A DNA stretch of 64,000 bases from Bacillota bacterium (GTDB lineage Bacteria > Bacillota > Sulfobacillia > JACIYH01). Location of the stretch: contig JBFLXJ010000030.1 of assembly GCA_040757085.1 (NCBI GenBank), positions 1 through 64,000 on the forward strand. The letters run 5' to 3'. The translations under genes and the position numbers were made by a program. The notes beneath the pieces were generated by a model, which did no database searches, had not been told where the DNA came from, and saw only the letters and a program-made list of their open reading frames with translations. This document shows positions 1 to 8,576 of the stretch, one piece after another (within the stretch, counting starts at the first letter, position 1; every line of letters begins with the position of its first letter).

Positions 1-84
1 TCCCATGCCGAACACGGTCGTTAAGCCCTCCAGGGCCGATGGTACTTGGCGGGGGACCGCCTGGGAGAGTAGGTCGGTGCCGGG
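1..84 (+). rRNA. rrf: 5S ribosomal RNA, 3' part
   Basis: The window opens inside a 5S rRNA gene. The conserved stretch CCCATGCCGAACACGG is at 2-17, followed by GTTAAG and the GGGAGAGTAGG-type helix near the 3' end. The 5' part lies outside the window, and the 3' end at about 84 is estimated from the family pattern. A strong terminator follows at once, so this is the end of a ribosomal operon. Confidence 0.9.
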
Positions 85-92
85 AAACTTTC

Positions 93-130
93 GCAAAACC
101 CCCGCGGGACGAACCCCGCGGGGGTTTTGC
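93..130 (+). terminator. Intrinsic terminator after 5S rRNA
   Basis: A perfect 16-bp inverted repeat (93-108 and 115-130) with a 6-base loop. The left arm starts GCAAAA and the right arm ends TTTTGC, so the hairpin is framed by A and T runs and could stop transcription from either side. It most likely ends the rRNA operon. Confidence 0.9.
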
Positions 131-153
131 CTTCGGGAGACACGTGCTATATA
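125..153 (+). promoter_or_regulatory. Possible extended -10 promoter for the GH1 gene
   Basis: TGC-TATATA at 145-153 resembles an extended -10 element. A weak -35 (TTTTGC, 125-130) lies 17 bp upstream, inside the right arm of the rRNA terminator. It would start transcription just before the ribosome-binding site of the glycosidase. This is an inference from sequence pattern only. Confidence 0.4.
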
Positions 154-179
154 TCGGCAGCGTGCGGAGGGGGGAGATC

Positions 180-1475
180 GTGGGGGAGGCACTGAGGTTT
201 CCGCCCGGGTTCTTGTGGGGAACGGCCACGTCCTCGCACCAGGTGGAAGGCGGTAACGTGAACGACTGGTCCGAGTGGGAGCAGCGTCCCGGGAGGGTCT
301 GGGGCGGACACCGGAGCGGACGGGCGTGCGACCAGTTCCACCTGTACCCACGGGATTTCGCTCAACTGGGGGAGCTGGGCTTTACCGCCCATCGCTTTTC
401 CCTGGAGTGGAGCCGTATTGAACCGGAGGAGGGCCGGTTCTCGCAGGAGGCGGTGGACCACTACCGACGGGTCGTCGACGCCTGCCGGGAGAGCGGGATG
501 GAGCCCTTCGTAACCCTTCACCACTTTACCAACCCGCTCTGGCTCAGTCGCCGGGGAGGCTGGCTGAACCGGCGGGTGGTGGATTGGTTTGCCCGGTACA
601 CGGAAGTGGCGGTGCGGGCCGTGGGGGATCGGGTCACCTGGTGGCTCACCCTGAATGAGCCGCTCGTATTCGCCACCATGGGTTACCTGACGGGCATATG
701 GCCGCCGGGGCACCGGAGGTTCGGGGAAGCGGTGACCGTGGTGCGTCATATGCTCATGGCCCACGCCCGCGCCTACCGGGTCATCAAGGAGCATTTCCCG
801 GCAACGCAGGTGGGGGTGGCTCACCACCTTCGGCCGTTTCACCCCCTTCGTCCCCGCTCCCTGATGGACAGGTGGCTGGCAGCCTTCCTCGACCACGTGT
901 TCAACCGGCTGTTCGTGGAAGCGGTCGAAACCGGCCACGCGGGTTGGCCGGTCTGGGGGTGGTTGTCCCCGGGGAAGCGGGGGGTTGCCGGTCTGGCGGG
1001 CAGCCAGGATTTCCTGGGACTGAACTATTACAGCCGGGGGCTGGTGAGATTTGCGGTCAATCTTGCCGCTGCCGCTACCCAGCCTCCGCCTGCCGGGGCG
1101 GAAGTGAACCAGCTGGGGTGGGAGGTGTACCCGGAAGGACTCCTGGAAGTGCTGCGCTCGCTGGGCAGCCACGGGAAGCCCATCGTGATTACGGAAAACG
1201 GCATTTGCACGGACGATGACGGTCAGCGTGTGCGCTTCATCCAGAGGCACCTGGAGGTTGTCCACCGGGCAATCCGGGAGGGCATTCGCGTGGTGGGTTA
1301 CTTCTACTGGTCGAGCCACGACAACTTCGAATGGGCGGAAGGGTACCGGGCCCGCTTCGGTCTCATCGGAGTGAACTTTGAAACCCAGGAGCGGACGGCC
1401 CGACCCAGTGGCCGCTTCCTGGGGCAGGTGGCCCGCACGGGAGTGTTGCCGCCCCTCGACACGTTGTCCGGATGA
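180..1475 (+). CDS. Glycoside hydrolase family 1 (beta-glucosidase-like)
   Basis: About 431 residues, near the usual GH1 length. It probably hydrolyses beta-glucosides or related disaccharides in the cytoplasm with retention of configuration. Visible motifs are the N-terminal FLWGTATSSHQVEGG, the acid/base motif TLNEP (Glu about 160) and the nucleophile motif ITENG (Glu about 339). No signal peptide is seen. The start is taken as GTG 180, preceded by GCGGAGGGGGGAG, because an upstream in-frame ATG at 39 would lie in the 5S rRNA gene and the terminator. Substrate cannot be told from sequence. The gene stands alone between the rRNA terminator and a convergent nitrilase-like gene. Confidence 0.88.
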   Translation: MGEALRFPPGFLWGTATSSHQVEGGNVNDWSEWEQRPGRVWGGHRSGRACDQFHLYPRDFAQLGELGFTAHRFSLEWSRIEPEEGRFSQEAVDHYRRVVDACRESGMEPFVTLHHFTNPLWLSRRGGWLNRRVVDWFARYTEVAVRAVGDRVTWWLTLNEPLVFATMGYLTGIWPPGHRRFGEAVTVVRHMLMAHARAYRVIKEHFPATQVGVAHHLRPFHPLRPRSLMDRWLAAFLDHVFNRLFVEAVETGHAGWPVWGWLSPGKRGVAGLAGSQDFLGLNYYSRGLVRFAVNLAAAATQPPPAGAEVNQLGWEVYPEGLLEVLRSLGSHGKPIVITENGICTDDDGQRVRFIQRHLEVVHRAIREGIRVVGYFYWSSHDNFEWAEGYRARFGLIGVNFETQERTARPSGRFLGQVARTGVLPPLDTLSG

Positions 1476-1533
1476 GTGCGGAGGCAGGCGGGGCCGCCCG
1501 AGGTACCAGGCCCGCAGGGCGTGGGTGGCGTGG

Positions 1534-3174
1534 TCAATCTTCTGGAGGTGTGGGCGTAGCTTCGGTCAGGGCAGCGTAGAGTGCGGGCTGGCGATGAGCG
1601 AACGCGTCGGTACCGGGTACGATGGCTTTGTGGCGGGCCAGGCAGAGGTGAGCCTGGCCCGCTATGCTCTGGTCGGTGCCGGTGAAGGCCTGGGCCAGGA
1701 TGCGGCCGTCGGGATCCACCACCAGGCTCGCTCCGCGAGCATCTACCCCGGTCCGGGCTGCATCCGCGGGTGTCCCACCCCTGCAGGTGTCTCCTGTGCG
1801 GATGTGGGTGCCTCTTGTGTGGGCGCCGGTGCACCCTGAGACGGGGGTGGGTGCGTTGGCGGCGACCACGAACACCTTGTTTTCCGCTGCCCGGGTACGG
1901 GCCACCAGTTCCACCAGATCGGCTGGCAGTGAGCAGGGCCAGGCCAGCCAGTCAGCGCCCAGCAGGGCGAGCACCCGGGGCACTTCCGGGAGCAACGCCT
2001 CCCGGTCGAGCATCACCCCCACCCGGCCGGCGGGGGTGTCGTACACCCGGCGATCCAGGGACAGAGAGCGGTCTACCACCACCTCCAGGTCCGGTGTCTC
2101 CAGGCGGCTCATCAGTTCCCCTCCGTTCCGCCACGCCAGGATCCTCACCGGCGGGGCCGCGTGCCCTTGTCCGGGGTCGAAATGGGGATCGGGGTTCCCG
2201 GGCAGGGGGCTGGCAACCACGGCGGTGGCACCTTCGCAGGCCAAGCCGTACAGGAAAGAGGAGAGCAGATCTGGTCGGGAAAGTTGCAGAGCTGCCAGGC
2301 GCACCACCTCGGCGGTCGGGGCCGGTGGGGAGGGCAGCGGTGCGGCCACCGGATTCGGGGATGCCAGCAGGGCGTAGGCGGCGGGCTGGCGGTCGCGCAG
2401 GGGATCGAAGTCGGGCCAGAGGGGGCCGGCGACCTGGGGCAGGGGAAGGTCCGCCCAGATCACTTCGGGGCTGGTGGAACCGGCCCGGGCCAGTATCTCT
2501 CCGTCCGGGGAGACCACCTGGCTGCGCCCGCAGTAGACCACGCGGCCTGCCTCCATCCCCACCTTGTTGGCTGCTGCGATGTAACAGCGGTTCTCGAAGG
2601 CCCTGACCCTGAGCATGTACTCCGCCTGGGGGTTGCTGAGGCGAGCGGGGTCGCGCCCCGAAGAGACCCAGCCGGTGAGGTCCAGTTGTAAACGGGCCCC
2701 CCGAAGGGCCAGCAGGCGGGGTATCTCCGGAAGGCGCCCGTCCGCGCACACGAACATGCCCACCTTCCCCCAGGGAGTGGAGGCCAGGGCGGGCGTGGAA
2801 CCGGGAGCGAACCAGCGGCAGTCGAAATGCCACAGGAAGTGTTTGTATCCACGGGCTACCACCTCGCCGGTGGGCGAGAGCAACACGGCGCTGTTGAGGA
2901 GGGTACCTTCCCGCCCCGGCTCGACCAGCCCCAGGGCCAGGTAACAGTTGCCCCGGCGGGCCAGGTTGGCGAACATCTCCAGGACCTGGGCCGGAGGGCG
3001 CAGGTGTGTCTGGTGGTATGCGGCCAGAAAATAGGCAGGATAGGTGCATTCGGGTAGGACGACCATATCGGGCCGACAGGCCAGAGCCCGCTCGGTCATG
3101 GCCAGGGCGTGGGACAGTCCCTCTTCTGCCCTCTCGAGGTCGTAAGCCTGAAGCTGGACGCACGCTACTCTCAT
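1534..3174 (-). CDS. Tandem carbon-nitrogen hydrolase (nitrilase-like)
   Basis: About 546 residues, roughly twice the size of a single nitrilase domain. The N-terminal half begins MRVACVQLQ and carries the family triad: Glu42 (VVLPE), Lys111 (GYKHF) and Cys143 (GMFVCADGR). It should cleave an amide or nitrile, but the substrate is unknown. The C-terminal half, from about residue 290 (VVRLAALQLS), repeats the fold. There the Glu position reads VVASPLPG and the Cys position reads GVMLDRE, so it looks catalytically dead. The start ATG at 3174 has AAAGGAGCC upstream; an open extension further upstream was rejected because the first domain starts at this Met. It is divergent from the M24 gene. Confidence 0.8.
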   Translation of the reverse strand: MRVACVQLQAYDLERAEEGLSHALAMTERALACRPDMVVLPECTYPAYFLAAYHQTHLRPPAQVLEMFANLARRGNCYLALGLVEPGREGTLLNSAVLLSPTGEVVARGYKHFLWHFDCRWFAPGSTPALASTPWGKVGMFVCADGRLPEIPRLLALRGARLQLDLTGWVSSGRDPARLSNPQAEYMLRVRAFENRCYIAAANKVGMEAGRVVYCGRSQVVSPDGEILARAGSTSPEVIWADLPLPQVAGPLWPDFDPLRDRQPAAYALLASPNPVAAPLPSPPAPTAEVVRLAALQLSRPDLLSSFLYGLACEGATAVVASPLPGNPDPHFDPGQGHAAPPVRILAWRNGGELMSRLETPDLEVVVDRSLSLDRRVYDTPAGRVGVMLDREALLPEVPRVLALLGADWLAWPCSLPADLVELVARTRAAENKVFVVAANAPTPVSGCTGAHTRGTHIRTGDTCRGGTPADAARTGVDARGASLVVDPDGRILAQAFTGTDQSIAGQAHLCLARHKAIVPGTDAFAHRQPALYAALTEATPTPPED

Positions 3175-3306
3175 GGGCGGTGGCTCCTTTCGGGATTGCG
3201 TTGCGGGAGTGTGCACGGCTACTACGGGGAAGAACCGGCGGTACGCCGGCCACGGGGAGGAAGTGGCGGGTGATGTGCCAAATACAGGCTGACGGGAGGG
3301 ATGGAC

Positions 3307-4494
3307 GTGTTGCGCATCAGCCGGGAGGAAGTGGCAAGGCGCAGAGAACGGCTCCTGGAAGAGGCAGCGCGGGAGGGATGCCAGGGAGCTTGTATGTTCG
3401 GTCCCGTTGAGGTTTTCTACTTTTCCGGTTTCTCCTTCCTGCCCACCGAGCGACCGGTGGTGCTGGTGGTCACCCCCGAACCCCGGTCGGTGCTCCTGGT
3501 GCCTCGCCTGGAAGAGGAACACGCCCAGCGGGACTCGTACGCCGACGAGGTGCGGTCGTACCCCGAGTACCCGGGGCGGCGGCACCCCATGGAATTCCTG
3601 CGCGAGTTGCTGGTTGACCTCCACCTGGCCGGGAGGCGCCTGCTGGCGGACGCCGACGGATACTCCTCGGGTATGGGATACCGGGGCCCGCGGTTGAGCG
3701 AGATAGCGGGTGAAGAGGTGAAGGTGGTCGCCGACGCAGGTGCGCGTATGCGCATGGTGAAGTCCCCCGAGGAGATATCCTTGATCAGGGAAAGCGTGCG
3801 CTGGGGCAACCTGGCCCATGCCTTCCTCCAGGAGCTGGTGGCGCCCGGCCGCAGCGAGGTGGAGATCTCGTGGCAAGCCTCCGCGCGGGCCACGGATGCC
3901 ATGCTAAGAGCGCTGGGGCCCCACCGGGTTTGCTGGGGGATCGGGGAGCCCGGAGCCGCAGCGGGGTTCCGCGGGCAGGTGGGAAAGGAGTCGGCACTTC
4001 CCCATTCTCTGACCACTGGGGCGGTGCTGCGCAGGGGAGACATCCTGGTCACGGGGGCGGGGGCGAACGTGGGTGGTTACCAGAGCGAACTGGAGCGCAC
4101 CATGTTCGTGGGGCAGCCCGACGCCAGGGTGCGGCGCATGTTTGAACTCATGCTGGGTGCCCAGCAAGCCGCCTTCGACGCGATAAGGCCGGGGATCCGG
4201 TGCGCCGATGTGGATGAGGTCGTGAGGCGCTTCTTCGCCGATAACGGGCTGGAGGCGTACTGGAGGCACCATACCGGCCATGCCCTGGGCATCCTCGGAC
4301 ACGAGGCACCATTCTTCGACGCGGGGGATGATACGGTCATCGAACCCGGGATGGTGTTCAGCGTGGAACCCGGGATATACGTGCCCGGGCTGGGAGGATT
4401 CCGGCACTCCGACGCCGTGCTGGTTACCGGAGACGGGGTGGAAGTGCTGACTTACTACCCCCGCGACCTGGACAGCCTGGTATGTGAGGTGTAG
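3307..4494 (+). CDS. M24 (pita-bread) peptidase-family protein, Xaa-Pro dipeptidase-like
   Basis: About 395 residues with a creatinase-type N-terminal domain and an M24 catalytic fold. The C-terminal half shows GYQSELERT, HHTGHALG, GHEAPFF and FSVEPGIYVPG. Canonical aminopeptidase P enzymes have two Asp ligands (VD.GA and SD.TRT) and a late Glu (RIED). Here those positions read TGAGA, SELERT and RHSD, so several metal ligands are replaced. The protein may be a metal-independent hydrolase, as creatinase is, rather than a peptidase. An ATG at 3301 abuts the GGGAGGG ribosome-binding site with no spacer, so GTG 3307 is preferred. It lies 24 bp before the decarboxylase gene. Confidence 0.75.
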   Translation: MLRISREEVARRRERLLEEAAREGCQGACMFGPVEVFYFSGFSFLPTERPVVLVVTPEPRSVLLVPRLEEEHAQRDSYADEVRSYPEYPGRRHPMEFLRELLVDLHLAGRRLLADADGYSSGMGYRGPRLSEIAGEEVKVVADAGARMRMVKSPEEISLIRESVRWGNLAHAFLQELVAPGRSEVEISWQASARATDAMLRALGPHRVCWGIGEPGAAAGFRGQVGKESALPHSLTTGAVLRRGDILVTGAGANVGGYQSELERTMFVGQPDARVRRMFELMLGAQQAAFDAIRPGIRCADVDEVVRRFFADNGLEAYWRHHTGHALGILGHEAPFFDAGDDTVIEPGMVFSVEPGIYVPGLGGFRHSDAVLVTGDGVEVLTYYPRDLDSLVCEV

Positions 4495-4518
4495 CTTACG
4501 GCGCAGGAAGGTGCGTGC

Positions 4519-5946
4519 ATGCCTGTTGTGGAGGCCCTGCTGGCATGGGAACGGTCCGGTCTGTGTTCGTTTCACACGCCCGGACACCGCCAGGGCAGAG
4601 AGGTGGCGGCTGAAGTGGCGGCACTCCTGCCGGAACGCCTCTTTGCGCTGGATGCCACCGAGCTGCCGGGGCTGGATGACCTCCACCACCCGCAGGGGAT
4701 CATCGCCCGGGCCCAGCGCCTGCTGGCTGACCTGTACGGTGCAGACGAATCCTTCTTCCTGGTGGGAGGAAGCACGGCGGGTATCATGGCGGCGTTGCTG
4801 GCCGCGGGCGGTCCCGGGAAAAGGCTGCTCATGGCCCGCTACAGCCACCGGGCAGCATTCGCGGCCGCCATCCTGTCGGGGTGCCGGGTTCGGTACCTGC
4901 CCGAAGAGTGGTCCGGCGACGGTCTCCCCGTGGGGCCTTCCCCGGCGGAAGCGGCCCGGGCCGTACGGGATTGGCGTCCGGCCGTGCTTCTGCTGACCAG
5001 GCCCAACTACTACGGGATCGGGTTCCCCCTGGAGCAGGTGGTCGAGGCCTGCCGGCAGGTAGGGACGGTGCTGGTCGTGGATGAGGCCCACGGCGCCCAC
5101 TGGGGGGTAGGGGGTTTGCCATCTGCCCTGGATGCCGGTGCCGACCTGGTGGTCCAGAGTGCTCACAAGACGCTTCCTGCCCTCACCCAGGGTGCCTGGC
5201 TGCACCTCGTCGGCTCCCGGCTGGATGGCGTGCGGTTGCGAGCCAGCCTGCGCATGGTGCAGAGTTCCAGTCCCTCGTACCTGCTCATGGCCTCCCTGGA
5301 TGCGGCCAGGTGGCACCTGGGGCGGTGGCTTCCCGAGGCGACGGTGCACCTGGAGCGCGCCCGCCAGCTTCAGAAAAGGCTCGAGCGGGCGGGAGTATTT
5401 CTCCTCCCCCGGGACCTGCCGCCGGGGTGGGTGCACGATCCTCTCCGTCTGGTGGTGGACACGGCACAGATGGGGTGGGAAGGCCGGGAGGCTGCCAATT
5501 TTTTGCGGGAGGCAGGTATTGAAGTCGAGTGGGCCGAACCAGACAGAGTACTTATCCTCCTCGGTTTGCGTCCGGGCCCGGACAGCGACGCACTGGCGGA
5601 AGTCCTGACCCGGTTGCCCGGCCGGGGAACACGCACCGCGGTGGTCGGCGGCGTCGCCGGGGCTAGGGTTGGGAGCACGGGGATCGGGCCGTACCCCCGT
5701 CTGGAGGCGGTGACCGACCCAACCCGAGCCTGGTGGGCGGAGCAGGAAACGGTGCCTCTAGAGCGGGCGGTGGGGCGGATAGCGGGGGATATGCTCTACC
5801 TTTCCCCACCCGGGGTGCCGGTGGTGGCCCCCGGGGAGAGGTGGAGCGAAGAGGCTCTGGCTTTCGTGCGGCGCTGTCACGAGATGGGTCTGGTACCGGT
5901 GGGCCGACAGGAGCCAGGGATGGTCCGGGTATTGCGAGAGGAATAG
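4519..5946 (+). CDS. yaaO: Orn/Lys/Arg decarboxylase family, PLP-dependent (YaaO-like)
   Basis: 475 residues, PLP-dependent fold type I. The N-terminus SFHTPGHRQG and the lysine motif SAHKTLPALTQ (PLP-binding Lys) are typical of the Gram-positive arginine/lysine/ornithine decarboxylases. It would decarboxylate a basic amino acid to a polyamine precursor in the cytoplasm; which substrate is not visible. The start is ATG 4519 with AGGAAGG upstream. The next genes are tmk, darA, holB and ricT, as in B. subtilis where yaaO precedes tmk, and this context supports the assignment. Confidence 0.85.
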   Translation: MPVVEALLAWERSGLCSFHTPGHRQGREVAAEVAALLPERLFALDATELPGLDDLHHPQGIIARAQRLLADLYGADESFFLVGGSTAGIMAALLAAGGPGKRLLMARYSHRAAFAAAILSGCRVRYLPEEWSGDGLPVGPSPAEAARAVRDWRPAVLLLTRPNYYGIGFPLEQVVEACRQVGTVLVVDEAHGAHWGVGGLPSALDAGADLVVQSAHKTLPALTQGAWLHLVGSRLDGVRLRASLRMVQSSSPSYLLMASLDAARWHLGRWLPEATVHLERARQLQKRLERAGVFLLPRDLPPGWVHDPLRLVVDTAQMGWEGREAANFLREAGIEVEWAEPDRVLILLGLRPGPDSDALAEVLTRLPGRGTRTAVVGGVAGARVGSTGIGPYPRLEAVTDPTRAWWAEQETVPLERAVGRIAGDMLYLSPPGVPVVAPGERWSEEALAFVRRCHEMGLVPVGRQEPGMVRVLREE

Positions 5947-5990
5947 GACCAGCGGGTGGGGGCGGGTCGCCGTCCCCCGGGGGAGGGGCT

Positions 5991-6623
5991 GTGGCCGTGG
6001 GGCATTTCATCACGCTGGAGGGACCCGATGGGGGCGGCAAGTCGACCCAGTTGAGGTTACTCTTGCCCAAGCTCAGGCGGCGCGGCTTTGAGGTAGTGGC
6101 CCTGGGCGAGCCCGGGGGCACGGCCCTGGGGCAGGCGATCAGGCAACTGGTCCTGGATCCCGGGCGGGTCATATGCCCCCAGGCGGAGGTGCTGCTGTAT
6201 GCGGCATCCCGGGCTCAGGTGGTGCACGAGGTGGTGCTGCCTTCCCTGCGGGAAGGAAAGGTGGTCGTGCTGGAAAGGTTCCTGGACTCCAGCCTGGCCT
6301 ACCAGGCCGCCGGACTGGGCATTCCGCCGGAGCACGTCCTGGAGGTAAACCGCCTGGCCACGGAGGGGCTGGAGCCCGACCTGACCATCCTCCTGGATAT
6401 CGACCCCGGCTGGGCCAGGCAGCACCGCCTGACCGGGAATCCGGACCGCATCGAAGGACGCGACGAGGAATACCAGCGGCGGGTCAGGGAGGGGTTCCTG
6501 GATGTGGCCCGGGCCCACCCGGAAAGGGTAAAAGTGGTCGATGGCACTCTTCCGGTACGGGAAGTCGAGAGGATTGTGTGGCATTTGGTAGAAGAATCCC
6601 TGCACAGGGCAGGGCTCCTGTAG
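5991..6623 (+). CDS. tmk: Thymidylate kinase
   Basis: About 210 residues, normal for the family. It phosphorylates dTMP to dTDP with ATP in the dTTP pathway. Walker A is GPDGGGKST near residue 11. The usual DRY motif appears as ERFLDSSLAYQ, and the lid region carries DRIEGRD. The start is GTG 5991, or GTG 5997 six bases later; both sit behind GGGGGAGGGG. The ORF stays open far upstream over the end of yaaO, but homology begins here. It lies between yaaO and darA in the conserved Bacillota order. Confidence 0.93.
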   Translation: MAVGHFITLEGPDGGGKSTQLRLLLPKLRRRGFEVVALGEPGGTALGQAIRQLVLDPGRVICPQAEVLLYAASRAQVVHEVVLPSLREGKVVVLERFLDSSLAYQAAGLGIPPEHVLEVNRLATEGLEPDLTILLDIDPGWARQHRLTGNPDRIEGRDEEYQRRVREGFLDVARAHPERVKVVDGTLPVREVERIVWHLVEESLHRAGLL

Positions 6624-6647
6624 AGGGCCACAAGGTGAGGTGAGGGC

Positions 6648-6977
6648 GTGAAGCTGATCGTGGCCGTCATCCAGGATAAGGATTCCGTGCGGTTGCTGGA
6701 GGCCCTGGTGAAGAAGGGATACCGGGCCACCAAACTGGCCAGCACGGGGGGCTTTCTGCGCGAGGGGAACACCACGGTACTCATCGGGGTGGAGGATGGC
6801 CAGACGGACGAAGTGCTGGCCACCATCAGGGAAACCTGTCGGCCCCGTGAGCAGCTGGTAACCCCTCTTACTCCCATGAGCGGTCCCGCCGACTCGTACG
6901 TGGCTTACCCGGTGGAAGTGATGGTGGGCGGGGCCACCGTGTTCGTGCTCAACGTGGAGCGGTACGAAAAGATATGA
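6648..6977 (+). CDS. darA: Cyclic-di-AMP receptor DarA/PstA (YaaQ)
   Basis: 109 residues, PII-like. The sequence MKLIVAVIQDKD, then TKLASTGGFLREGNTT, and later PMSGPADSYV is characteristic of the YaaQ/DarA family. This family binds c-di-AMP in Bacillus and Staphylococcus; its downstream target is not established. The start GTG 6648 follows GGTGAGGTGAGG. It is 24 bp after tmk and overlaps holB by ATGA, so the two are probably translationally coupled. YaaR, which sits between them in B. subtilis, is absent here. Confidence 0.92.
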   Translation: MKLIVAVIQDKDSVRLLEALVKKGYRATKLASTGGFLREGNTTVLIGVEDGQTDEVLATIRETCRPREQLVTPLTPMSGPADSYVAYPVEVMVGGATVFVLNVERYEKI

Positions 6978-7798
6978 CGCCCCGGGAGCAACTCGAGGCC
7001 GCCCTGCGGGCAGGGCGGCTCGGGCACTGTTACCTGTTGTGCGGAGTGCGCAACCGCAGCGAGGAGGTGGCCCGCGGGGTGGCGGAGGCATACCTCTGCC
7101 TGGCGGGCGGCAGTGATCGTCCCGATGCGGCCCGGCCCTGTGGCACCTGTGCTTCCTGCCGGGCTGCCCGGCAGCATACCCACCCCGACCTGCGCCGCTG
7201 GGAGGCGGAGCGCGGCGCCTGGCGCATCGAGCAGGTGCGTGCCCTGATCGGGGAAGCGTTCCGCCGCCCCACCCTGGGTGAGCGCCGCGTGCACATCCTG
7301 GTGGACGTGCATCTTCTTACCCTGCCCTCGGCCAACGCCCTCCTCAAGTTGCTGGAAGAACCGCCCCCGGGGACCCTTTTCCTCTTGCTGGCCGATCAGG
7401 TCGCCGATCTGCCCGCCACCCTGCTTTCCCGCTGCCAGCTGCTCGCCTGGCCGCAGGAAGACGCCGGGAGGGCGGGGGCTTCTCTGGCGGAGGAGATCCT
7501 GGAGGCGACTGGGCGGGGCAAAGGGTCCCACCTCTTGCTGCTGGCCAAACGCCTGACGGACCGGGGTGAGGAAGTCACCGGGGAACTGACCGCAGTCATG
7601 CGGGACCGCGTGGTGCGTATGGTCAGGGAAGGGCAGGACGCCGATGCCACCCGGGCGTTGCTGCGAGCGTGGGAAGCGGTGGAGCGGGCTGCCACCAGGC
7701 TGGAGGCCCACGGCAATGCCCGCCTGGTTTGGGAATGCCTGCTCCTGGAGCTTGCCGACGTGTTCGCTGCTTGTCCCTGCCGCGCCCGCGGTTTATAA
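6974..7798 (+). CDS. holB: DNA polymerase III delta' subunit
   Basis: 274 residues. It is a clamp-loader subunit that helps load the beta sliding clamp at replication forks. It has the AAA+ fold without an active Walker A, as expected for delta'. A zinc-module fragment CGTCASCR is near residues 56-63, and the conserved stretch SANALLKLLEEPP is followed by ADLPATLLSRCQ. It starts on the ATGA overlap with darA. Its 3' end contains a good promoter for ricT. Confidence 0.92.
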   Translation: MTPREQLEAALRAGRLGHCYLLCGVRNRSEEVARGVAEAYLCLAGGSDRPDAARPCGTCASCRAARQHTHPDLRRWEAERGAWRIEQVRALIGEAFRRPTLGERRVHILVDVHLLTLPSANALLKLLEEPPPGTLFLLLADQVADLPATLLSRCQLLAWPQEDAGRAGASLAEEILEATGRGKGSHLLLLAKRLTDRGEEVTGELTAVMRDRVVRMVREGQDADATRALLRAWEAVERAATRLEAHGNARLVWECLLLELADVFAACPCRARGL

Positions 7799-7799
7799 T
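7771..7799 (+). promoter_or_regulatory. Sigma-A promoter inside the 3' end of holB, for ricT-hyp
   Basis: TTGTCC (7771-7776), a 17-bp spacer and a perfect TATAAT (7794-7799). The -10 overlaps the holB stop codon. Transcription would begin near 7806, about 23 bp before the ricT start, and could continue through hypFCDE. Confidence 0.75.
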
Positions 7800-7828
7800 G
7801 CGGGGGGAATTTATGCAGTTCACGGCTG

Positions 7829-8551
7829 GTGAATCATTTGGCTAAGGTAGTGGCCGTTCGTTTTAGGCGCGTCGGAAAACCCTATCACTTCGACCCGGCA
7901 GGGCTCGACCTCGAGCCCGGTGACCGGGTAGTAGTGGAAACGGCGCGCGGGTTGGAGATCGGGGAAGTGATCTGTCCGGTGCGGGAGGTCCCCGATGGGG
8001 AACTGGTACAGCCTCTGAAGCCCGTGCTGCGGGTGGCCACGGAAGCCGACCTGCGCCAGGCAGAGGAGAACCAGGTCCTGGCCCGGGAGAGCCTGCGTGT
8101 TTGCAGGGAGAAGGTGGCCGCCCGCGATCTGCCCATGCACGTGCTGGACGCCGAGTACACCCTGGATCGCTCCCGCCTGGTTTTCTACTTCGTCTCCGAA
8201 ACCCGGGTCGACTTCCGGGAACTGGTGCGAGATCTGGCCAGCAGCTTCCGCACTCGCATCGAGCTCCGGCAGGTGGGGGTGAGGGACGAGGCGAAGATGG
8301 TGGGAGGCCTGGGTCCGTGCGGTCGCGAAGTGTGCTGCGCGGTGTGGCTGGCCGAGTTCCAGCCGGTATCCATCCGCATGGCTAAGGTGCAGAACCTCTC
8401 CTTGAATCCGGGCAAGATATCGGGCCTGTGCGGCCGGCTCATGTGTTGTTTGCGCTACGAGGCCGACCAGTACCGGCCTCAGGCCGGAGAGGAAGCCGAA
8501 GACAAAGAGGCTGAGGAAGCTGGGGACGATACCGAACCGTCAGGAAACTGA
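7829..8551 (+). CDS. ricT: PSP1-domain protein RicT (YaaT)
   Basis: 240 residues. In B. subtilis RicT (YaaT) forms an Fe-S complex with RicA and RicF that promotes RNase Y processing and the phosphorelay. The PSP1 domain is visible (GLEIGEVICPVREVPDG, then VGVRDEAKMVGGLGPCGR). The cysteines GPCGREVCC and LCGRLMCCLRYE are the usual cluster-ligand candidates. The tail is acidic (EEAEDKEAEEAGDD). The start GTG 7829 has a poor ribosome-binding site; an in-frame TTG is nine bases later. It follows holB with its own promoter. Confidence 0.9.
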   Translation: MNHLAKVVAVRFRRVGKPYHFDPAGLDLEPGDRVVVETARGLEIGEVICPVREVPDGELVQPLKPVLRVATEADLRQAEENQVLARESLRVCREKVAARDLPMHVLDAEYTLDRSRLVFYFVSETRVDFRELVRDLASSFRTRIELRQVGVRDEAKMVGGLGPCGREVCCAVWLAEFQPVSIRMAKVQNLSLNPGKISGLCGRLMCCLRYEADQYRPQAGEEAEDKEAEEAGDDTEPSGN

Positions 8552-8576
8552 TTCCCCAACCGGCAGCAGGGAGGCG

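Noticed and set aside
147-1319. Long minus-strand open frame opposite the GH1 gene
   Set aside because: It is an antisense shadow produced by high GC codon use; the plus strand has clear GH1 motifs and the minus frame has none.
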